From Synechococcus sp. JA-3-3Ab (GTDB taxonomy: Bacteria > Cyanobacteriota > Cyanobacteriia > Thermostichales > Thermostichaceae), in assembly GCF_000013205.1 (NCBI RefSeq), contig NC_007775.1, positions 620,001 to 684,000 on the forward strand: DNA of 64,000 bases, read 5' to 3'. The notes beneath the pieces were generated by a model. It searched no databases and was not told the DNA's origin. It worked only from the letters and a program-made list of their open reading frames with translations. The translations under genes were made by a program, and so were the position numbers. Numbering within the stretch: the first letter of the stretch is position 1; every line of letters starts with the position of its first letter. Below, piece after piece: positions 59,693 to 64,000 of the stretch.

Positions 59693-59722
59693 TTGACAAA
59701 CGACCGCAAAACTTGCCATGAT
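59693..59722 (+). promoter_or_regulatory. Promoter of tRNA-Gly
   Basis: TTGACA at 59693-59698 and CATGAT at 59717-59722, 18 bases apart and 11 bases before the tRNA. The -35 is perfect, the -10 is fair. Confidence 0.6.
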
Positions 59723-59733
59723 AGATGTCCGAT

Positions 59734-59805
59734 GCGGATGTAGCTCAGTGGTAGAGCTTCTCGTTGCCAACGAGACGGTCGCGCGTTCGAATCGCGTCAT
59801 CCGCT
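59734..59805 (+). tRNA. tRNA-Gly (anticodon GCC)
   Basis: 72-base cloverleaf: acceptor GCGGATG / CATCCGC, D arm GCTC/GAGC, anticodon arm TCTCG-TTGCCAA-CGAGA with anticodon GCC, T arm GCGCG-TTCGAAT-CGCGT, discriminator T. No CCA encoded. Confidence 0.97.
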
Positions 59806-59825
59806 TTTCGATCCCTCACCCCCGT

Positions 59826-59848
59826 CCCCTCTCCCAAGGGGAGAGGGG
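59826..59848. terminator. Hairpin between tRNA-Gly and the VanY-like gene
   Basis: CCCCTCTCCC, AAG, GGGAGAGGGG: ten perfect base pairs between two convergent transcripts. The CCCCTCTCCC motif with preceding CTCACCCCCG is a widespread pyrimidine-rich bacterial repeat. Little T follows, so efficiency as a terminator is uncertain. Confidence 0.55.
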
Positions 59849-59853
59849 AGGTG

Positions 59854-60588
59854 TTAGCGCTTGTAGAAGGTCTCCAGGCTGTGGCGGTCGCCCACAAAGC
59901 GCCAGTGCCAAGGTTCGTAGTTCACCCCCTGCGGATTGTTTCTGGGGAAAGACAGCTCAAAGCCAAAACGGGCGGCATTTCTCTCCAGCCACCGGAAGGC
60001 AGGGGTGGTCTCAAAGGCTTCTTGAGTGTCCCACTGAGGAAACTGGGCATCGCCAATATCAATGGCGTAGCCGGTGTGGTGCTCGCTGTAGCCGGGGGGA
60101 GCGCTGAGCGCAGCCCGTTCTTCCGGTCGCAAGGCTCGCGATTGGGCCAGTTGAAAAAACAAAAACTCCTGCTCCGCTATCGAGCGAAACCCAGAGATAG
60201 GGACAAGGCGGATCCCGTCGGCTTGGGCTGCTTCACTCATGCGCAGGTAGCTCTCGGCAGCCGCCTGGCGCAGGCGCACCTCTCGACCGTGGTAGCTGCC
60301 CACCACCCGTAGGCTATCTGCGGGGGCCTCGGAATAGGCATAGTGCCCCAGCAGCAAGACCCGCTCATTCTGCTCAGTTGGCTGCGCCAGAGGGGGCTGA
60401 CCGGCTTTTTCGAGGACTGGGGAATCTGCTGGGGATCCCGCCAATCTCTCCAGCCACCACGCCATCCAGAGCAGCAAGCCAACTATGGCCAGCCCTACGC
60501 CCAGCCACAGGCCCCACGAAGCTGAGGAACCTTGCGCTTTTTCCGCACCAGATGGCTGGCGACGCGCAACCGGAATGTCGTCGTTCAT
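59854..60588 (-). CDS. VanY-like D-alanyl-D-alanine carboxypeptidase
   Basis: Zinc peptidase that trims peptidoglycan stem peptides. The 244-residue product has one membrane anchor (WGLWLGVGLAIVGLLLWMAWWL, about 25-48), a linker, and the LAS/VanY core with the metal site SGFRSIAEQEFLFF ... SEHHTGYAIDIGD and EPWHWRF. It faces the periplasm. Start at 60588 (MNDDIPVARR). Unrelated neighbours; PrxQ follows in the same direction 39 bases upstream of it. Confidence 0.87.
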   Translation of the reverse strand: MNDDIPVARRQPSGAEKAQGSSASWGLWLGVGLAIVGLLLWMAWWLERLAGSPADSPVLEKAGQPPLAQPTEQNERVLLLGHYAYSEAPADSLRVVGSYHGREVRLRQAAAESYLRMSEAAQADGIRLVPISGFRSIAEQEFLFFQLAQSRALRPEERAALSAPPGYSEHHTGYAIDIGDAQFPQWDTQEAFETTPAFRWLERNAARFGFELSFPRNNPQGVNYEPWHWRFVGDRHSLETFYKR

Positions 60589-60627
60589 GCGCAAGGGCTG
60601 GGATCTCAGAGAGGAACCGAAGAGATT

Positions 60628-61065
60628 TTACAAACCCAAGTCGGCCAAAATATCGCGGGCGTGGGTTTCGGTGTTGATGTTCTGATAGACCTTGGCAATT
60701 TTGCCCTCGGCGTCGATGACGTAGGTCACCCGCTTGGCGTAGCCGCCTCCATCCACATCGTAGGCGCGGGCGATCACCCCACTGGTATCCACCAGCAGAG
60801 GGAAAGGCAAGTTGTACTTCTCGGCAAACTTTTGGTGAGAGGCCTGGTCGTCCATGCTCACCCCCAACACCACCACGTTTTTGCTTTGATAATCAGCGTA
60901 GGCGTCGCGGAAGCCGCAGGCCTCTTTGGTGCAGCCAGGGGTGTCGTCTTTAGGGTAAAAGTAGAGGACAACGGTTTTCCCGGTAAAATCAGCCAGAGAA
61001 ACTTGGTTGCCGTGGGTGTCGGTCGTGTTGAACCCTGGAGCAACGGTGCCAACAGCGAGAACCAT
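60628..61065 (-). CDS. Peroxiredoxin of the Bcp/PrxQ type
   Basis: Thiol peroxidase for hydrogen and organic peroxides. The 145-residue product has the peroxidatic C45 in DDTPGCTKEACGFRD and the resolving C50 four residues later, the PrxQ arrangement. Start at ATG 61065 (MVLAVGTVAPGF); an earlier ATG at 61089 adds eight residues. It sits between the VanY-like and HD genes, all on the minus strand, 70 bases from the HD gene. Confidence 0.93.
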   Translation of the reverse strand: MVLAVGTVAPGFNTTDTHGNQVSLADFTGKTVVLYFYPKDDTPGCTKEACGFRDAYADYQSKNVVVLGVSMDDQASHQKFAEKYNLPFPLLVDTSGVIARAYDVDGGGYAKRVTYVIDAEGKIAKVYQNINTETHARDILADLGL

Positions 61066-61135
61066 AGACAGGTGACCTGAAGAGTGCAAGAGAGAAAGCT
61101 GCCCTCAGCATTTTCTTCAGCCCTGGTCGTCTCTG

Positions 61136-61759
61136 TCAAGCTGTTGCCGGCCCCGACCCGGCTGCCCGTTGCAACTCGACCACCAGCTCTTGGAACTCCA
61201 CTGCCAGCCTAGAAGGCAGCCGTCGCCCCAGGATCTCCGCCAGCGACCGGTAGTACCACAGGGATCCCTCTTTGCCGCCGGAGAAGCGCTCCCAGAGCTG
61301 ATCCCCCAGTTGGCGAAAGTCGCGTAGGATGCAGCGGACGTTGTGCAGCTTGTCGGAGGCGGCCACCAGCAAAACCGAGGCATCTGCGGTTTCCAAGTGC
61401 TTGAGATAGGCCACTTTGCGCTCTTTCCAGTCTTCTTTGGGCTCGCCCAGGGAGCTATCGCTGTCGGTGTCCGTGCATCCCAGGACGATCTGCAGCACCC
61501 GTTCTCCGAAGTGCTCCCGCAGCTCCCGTTCAATCTGAGCCCGCGGCTCGCCGCTGTAGCGGGGGCCATCCTCCAGGCTGTCGTGGAGGAGGGCAGCAAT
61601 GGCCTCATCTTCGTCGGCGCCATGCTCCAGGGCGATGGACGCCACCGCCAGCAGGTGGCTGAGGTAGGGGATCCTTGTTCCCTTGCGGGTTTGAGCGGCA
61701 TGCCAGCGGTAGGCGTAGCGCATGGCCTCGGCAAACCGCGGCGTCAACTGGGTAGACAT
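61136..61759 (-). CDS. HD-domain phosphohydrolase, RelA/SpoT-hydrolase-like
   Basis: The 207-residue protein has a HD site in RKGTRIPYLSHLLAVASIALEHGADEDEAIAALLHDSLED and a later SDKLHNVRCILRDF, the layout of the (p)ppGpp hydrolase domain without synthetase. It could hydrolyse (p)ppGpp like the small alarmone hydrolases, but this is inference. GGAGAGAT precedes the ATG at 61759. Upstream is the decayed tnpB fragment. Confidence 0.8.
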   Translation of the reverse strand: MSTQLTPRFAEAMRYAYRWHAAQTRKGTRIPYLSHLLAVASIALEHGADEDEAIAALLHDSLEDGPRYSGEPRAQIERELREHFGERVLQIVLGCTDTDSDSSLGEPKEDWKERKVAYLKHLETADASVLLVAASDKLHNVRCILRDFRQLGDQLWERFSGGKEGSLWYYRSLAEILGRRLPSRLAVEFQELVVELQRAAGSGPATA

Positions 61760-61800
61760 AGGTATCTCTCCGGTCGAGGTTGGCAGTTGAGGGGATTGGT

Positions 61801-62190
61801 ATTGGTAGGAAATCGTATCCAGAAAGCCTCTATTCCAAACCAAGCTTTGACCTGGTTGCCGAGCGGCACTCTGACTTTTGCTTCTTGGAACTTAAGCCAC
61901 TTTTTCGGGTATGCTACTGAGAACATCCCCTTCTTACGGTAGCGCGGCAGGTTTGGTCTTAAACTCATTCCTTCTTGCCAGGAGAGCCTCAGCTTTTTCT
62001 TAGAGCTACTGAGTGCCTCAGCTACAGACTTACACGTCTGTTGTGCGGCGGAAACATACATTGCGATAAAGTGCTTGTTTTGGGTTCTGGCCATCTCAGC
62101 ACAAAGCTCACCATAGCTTGCCCATCGCTTCGTTTTGAAATAGACTTGTCTCGCATCGTACAGAGCACAGTTGCTTATTAGACTGTTGAC
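61801..62190 (-). pseudogene. N-terminal fragment of a tnpB
   Basis: Minus-strand codons from 62190 give SNCALYDARQVYFKTKRWASY, then AQQTCKSVAEAL, LPRYRKKGMFSVAYPKKWLKFQEAKVRVPLGNQVKAWFGI, the usual first 130 residues of a cyanobacterial IS605-type TnpB. The match ends near 61801, just upstream of the HD gene, and a stop codon precedes it. The catalytic domains are missing. It is a different subfamily from the intact copy at 9981. Confidence 0.75.
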
Positions 62191-63430
62191 ACAACTCTAA
62201 TAGGGGGACTAGCTCCCTGTTCTTGACTCGAACCTGCTGACAGCCGTACTCCATCATTGTTGATGAGCAGTATGATAACTACAGTCTGACATGAGTAAGC
62301 GATAATGCGAGAGGAAAGTCAACGGTACAATCACTACAACCATGCTGTGGGGCTAGCGGTTGTTTATCTCATTTTTTGGCCAAAGAGAAGGAAAAAGGTC
62401 TTGGTAGGAGAAGTCAGGAAGAGGTTGTTTGAGCTATGAAACTATATCAACGACCCCCATCATGGGTAAGCGACTAAAGTGGCTAGCGGGCTTTTCCGCC
62501 CTGCACTCAAGTGCGGGGCTACCAAGCTATCCTTTTGTGTGCAGGTGGGGACCGGCCCGCAGGGCCTGGATCACCGGAGCCAGCTCGATGGCTGCGGGCC
62601 GCGTACCCAAGATCACAGAAACCAGGGGAAGGGTGGCCATAGGCTCATGGGCAGCGGCACCTGTAGAGGCTGGAAAGAGCTGATCCACTCCGCGCAGCTC
62701 ATTGGGGTGAGCCTCTTAAAAACACAGGCAGCATAGGGCAGCGTTTTCCCAAGGTCACAAGCTGCCAGGATGGGGACTCTACTCAGTCAGGCTGCGAGCA
62801 GAACCCGGAAGAGGTTGTGCTCTCTTGTTCGCTTACCCCGATCTTAACTCCCCATCTGCTCCGCTGATCGTTCACCGAATATGCCAGAAAAAGGTTGACG
62901 GGATCCCCTTCCTTCAACTAGCCTAAAAAGGGCTGAAGAGATCCTCTTCGGGCTGTCCGGGTTGTTCCGGTTCAACTCTTTCGGAGGAAAACGTTCAACA
63001 ACATGGACGCTTCTGGCAGTTGTAGCACCGGCCAGCGGAGATCGCTCTTAGGAGCTCAAGTCCTTGGAGATCTGCGCCTTCCTGGTGCCTTCCATTTTCC
63101 CGCTGACAGCCTCAGTCGTCGCTTGAGAGGATCCCGTTTCGCCAACGCGAAGGGACAGGAGAGCTTTCTCAAATAGCTTCTGGCTTGGGTGGCTCTCTCG
63201 GTCGGCGACGAACAGATGGGCTGAGCAGAGCTCGACCTGAGCATCGGAAAAGGGAAAAGCAGGAGTGCTTCAAAGGGGACTTCCCCTAGCCTTGGGTTTT
63301 GTATTTGTTGTTCGTGGGCCAGGGGGAACCCTTTGGATTCCCTTTTATCGACTTGGGCTTGTGGGCGTCGAGTCGGGCCTAAGACGTTGAGAGGCGTTCA
63401 GCTTCAGGGCTCCCATGAGCCTCGGAGCAG
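62191..63430. other. Gene-poor decayed region before mgtE
   Basis: About 1.2 kb where I find only a truncated wecB-like start (62527-62640), a short hairpin GCACT-CA-AGTGC with AGTGCGGGGCT as in the IS left end (62508-62524), and short frames without family. Base composition is uneven, partly AT-rich (62200-62420). It looks like repeated insertion and deletion. Confidence 0.55.
62527..62640 (-). pseudogene. Start of a UDP-GlcNAc 2-epimerase (wecB-like) gene, truncated
   Basis: Read on the minus strand from ATG 62640 the product begins MATLPLVSVILGTRPAAIEL and continues APVIQALRAGPHLHTK before a TAG. This is the first 35 residues of the WecB family (VSVILGTRPEAIKLAPVIQAL). The break falls next to the insertion-like hairpin at 62508-62524. 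A GTG at 62688 is an alternative, upstream start. The remaining about 340 codons are absent. Confidence 0.7.
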
Positions 63431-63431
63431 G

Positions 63432-63476
63432 GGTTGGTCGTTGCCCTCCGGGTCTTTTATCCGGCTGACTCCAACC
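63432..63476 (+). promoter_or_regulatory. Structured leader just before mgtE
   Basis: GGTTGGTC at one end pairs with GACTCCAACC-type bases at the other, enclosing CCGG ... CCGG. The stem ends three bases before the GGAGG ribosome binding site (63480-63484), so it could control mgtE translation. It does not match the M-box riboswitch that I know. Confidence 0.4.
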
Positions 63477-63490
63477 TTCGGAGGTTTGTT

Positions 63491-64000
63491 ATGCAGCAAA
63501 ACATTCTTCGCGATCTTCTCTCTCCTGCCTCTTTGGAAGCCGCCAAGCGAGCGGCTAACCGCGCCCCTATTGCCGAGCTGGTGCAGCAGTTGATGGAGAT
63601 TTCTCCGCGGCAGCGGGTACTGGCTTTTCGGTTGCTGGAAAAAGACAAGGCCATGGCGGTATTTGAGTATTTGCGGCCTGAAGAACAGGCCGATCTCATC
63701 CGCAGCATGGAAAACCCAGAGGTGATCCGGCTGGTGGAAGCATTACCCCCAGACGAGCGGGTGCGCCTGTTTGAGGAGCTGCCGGCCAAAGTTACCAAGC
63801 GGCTGATCGCCAACCTCAGCCCAGAAGCCCGCGAAGCCGTGAATATCCTGCTGAACTACCCGGAGCGCAGTGCCGGTCGGCTGATGAACCTGCGCTACTT
63901 GGCGGTGCGCGATACCCTCACCGTCGGGGCAGCTTTGGCCAGTGTGCGCGACTCCCAACTGGGGGATGACGAGCTGGATGTGATCTTTGTGGTCGATGAC
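63491..64000 (+). CDS. mgtE: Magnesium transporter MgtE (3' end outside window)
   Basis: Gated Mg2+ channel of the inner membrane. The first 170 codons are present: the N-terminal helical MgtE_N domain (AELVQQLMEISPRQRVLAFRLLEKDKAMAVFEYLRPEEQADLI...LLNYPERSAGRLMNLRYLAVRDTLTVG) and the beginning of the first CBS domain (DELDVIFVVDD). The membrane part would lie beyond the window. GGAGG lies six bases before the ATG at 63491. Confidence 0.93.
   Translation, partial: MQQNILRDLLSPASLEAAKRAANRAPIAELVQQLMEISPRQRVLAFRLLEKDKAMAVFEYLRPEEQADLIRSMENPEVIRLVEALPPDERVRLFEELPAKVTKRLIANLSPEAREAVNILLNYPERSAGRLMNLRYLAVRDTLTVGAALASVRDSQLGDDELDVIFVVDD

Noticed and set aside
62308-62330. RNase P RNA-like GAGAGGAAAGTC motif
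   Set aside because: Only a short similarity to the conserved P4 region; the other conserved parts and the size do not follow.
63003-63173. 56-codon frame starting MDASGSCSTGQRRS
   Set aside because: GGAGG is about 17 bases away, too far; composition is not protein-like and no family is recognised.
63300-63490. M-box magnesium riboswitch before mgtE
   Set aside because: The conserved M-box core could not be found by eye; only a generic stem is visible.

Overview
The window looks like chromosome of a unicellular cyanobacterium. It carries photosystem II genes (psbB, psbT, psbM, a psb34-like gene), a CpcT-type phycobilin lyase, the cyanobacterial CO2-uptake NDH-1 cassette, the clock kinase sasA, zeta-carotene desaturase, tocopherol cyclase and the cyanobacterial nirA-nrtABCD-narB nitrate cluster. 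Base composition is GC-rich. The octamer GGGATCCC and its shorter core GGATCC are scattered through genes and spacers at striking density, where most cyanobacteria have the HIP1 octamer GCGATCGC. I infer the hot-spring Synechococcus A/B' (Thermostichus-like) lineage; this rests on recognition, not on a database search.

Layout. 1-10.0 kb: nitrate assimilation (nirA 3' part, nrtABCD, a broken Uma2 gene, narB, a nitrate-reductase-associated protein), closed by an IS605-type tnpB element whose end replaces the last codons of the preceding gene. 11.6-19.8 kb: purD, a family 2 glycosyltransferase, an HD hydrolase, an SGNH lipoprotein, ribonuclease J and dapA, mostly on the minus strand. 20.1-24.4 kb: a nitroreductase, an internally deleted tnpB, trpD, a PIN-domain protein and purN. 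25.2-27.8 kb: a diheme cytochrome c, aat, psb34, sasA. 27.8-33.2 kb (minus): ndhF3-ndhD3-cupA-cupS, the complete specific part of the inducible high-affinity CO2-uptake complex NDH-1MS. 33.5-36.2 kb: psbM and a 2Fe-2S ferredoxin diverge from psbB and psbT. 36.5-44 kb: a lone receiver protein, purQ/purS, an ABC-2 permease, comB, argC, an unknown protein, tocopherol cyclase. 44-48.7 kb: tRNA-Arg, clpC, clpR, an Uma2 gene, clpP. 48.9-61.8 kb: small unknown protein, CpcT-like lyase, malic enzyme with ACT domain, DUF1614 membrane protein, degenerate caspase-like protein, CPBP protease, methyltransferase, sugar nucleotidyltransferase, zds, tRNA-Gly, VanY-like peptidase, PrxQ, HD hydrolase. 61.8-63.5 kb: a decayed stretch holding the start of a tnpB and the start of a wecB-like gene, then the leader and first 170 codons of mgtE, which runs off the window.

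Working together: nitrate enters through NrtABCD and is reduced by NarB and NirA to ammonium. The NDH-1MS cassette hydrates CO2 using photosynthetic electrons. Purine genes (purD, purN, purQ, purS) are dispersed rather than in one operon. ClpC, the inactive ClpR and ClpP are encoded together and probably form one protease.

The most unusual material is the set of IS200/IS605-type remains: one intact tnpB, one internally deleted tnpB, two fragments and one non-coding miniature element of about 116 bp. All but the 61.8-62.2 kb fragment share ends or GC-palindromes, and three of these ends sit at the 3' ends of host genes, where they seem to supply the stop codon. Other points worth a look are a caspase-like protein without its catalytic dyad, a Uma2 gene interrupted twice by TAG, a LysR-type dyad in front of ndhF3, and structured leaders before clpC and mgtE.
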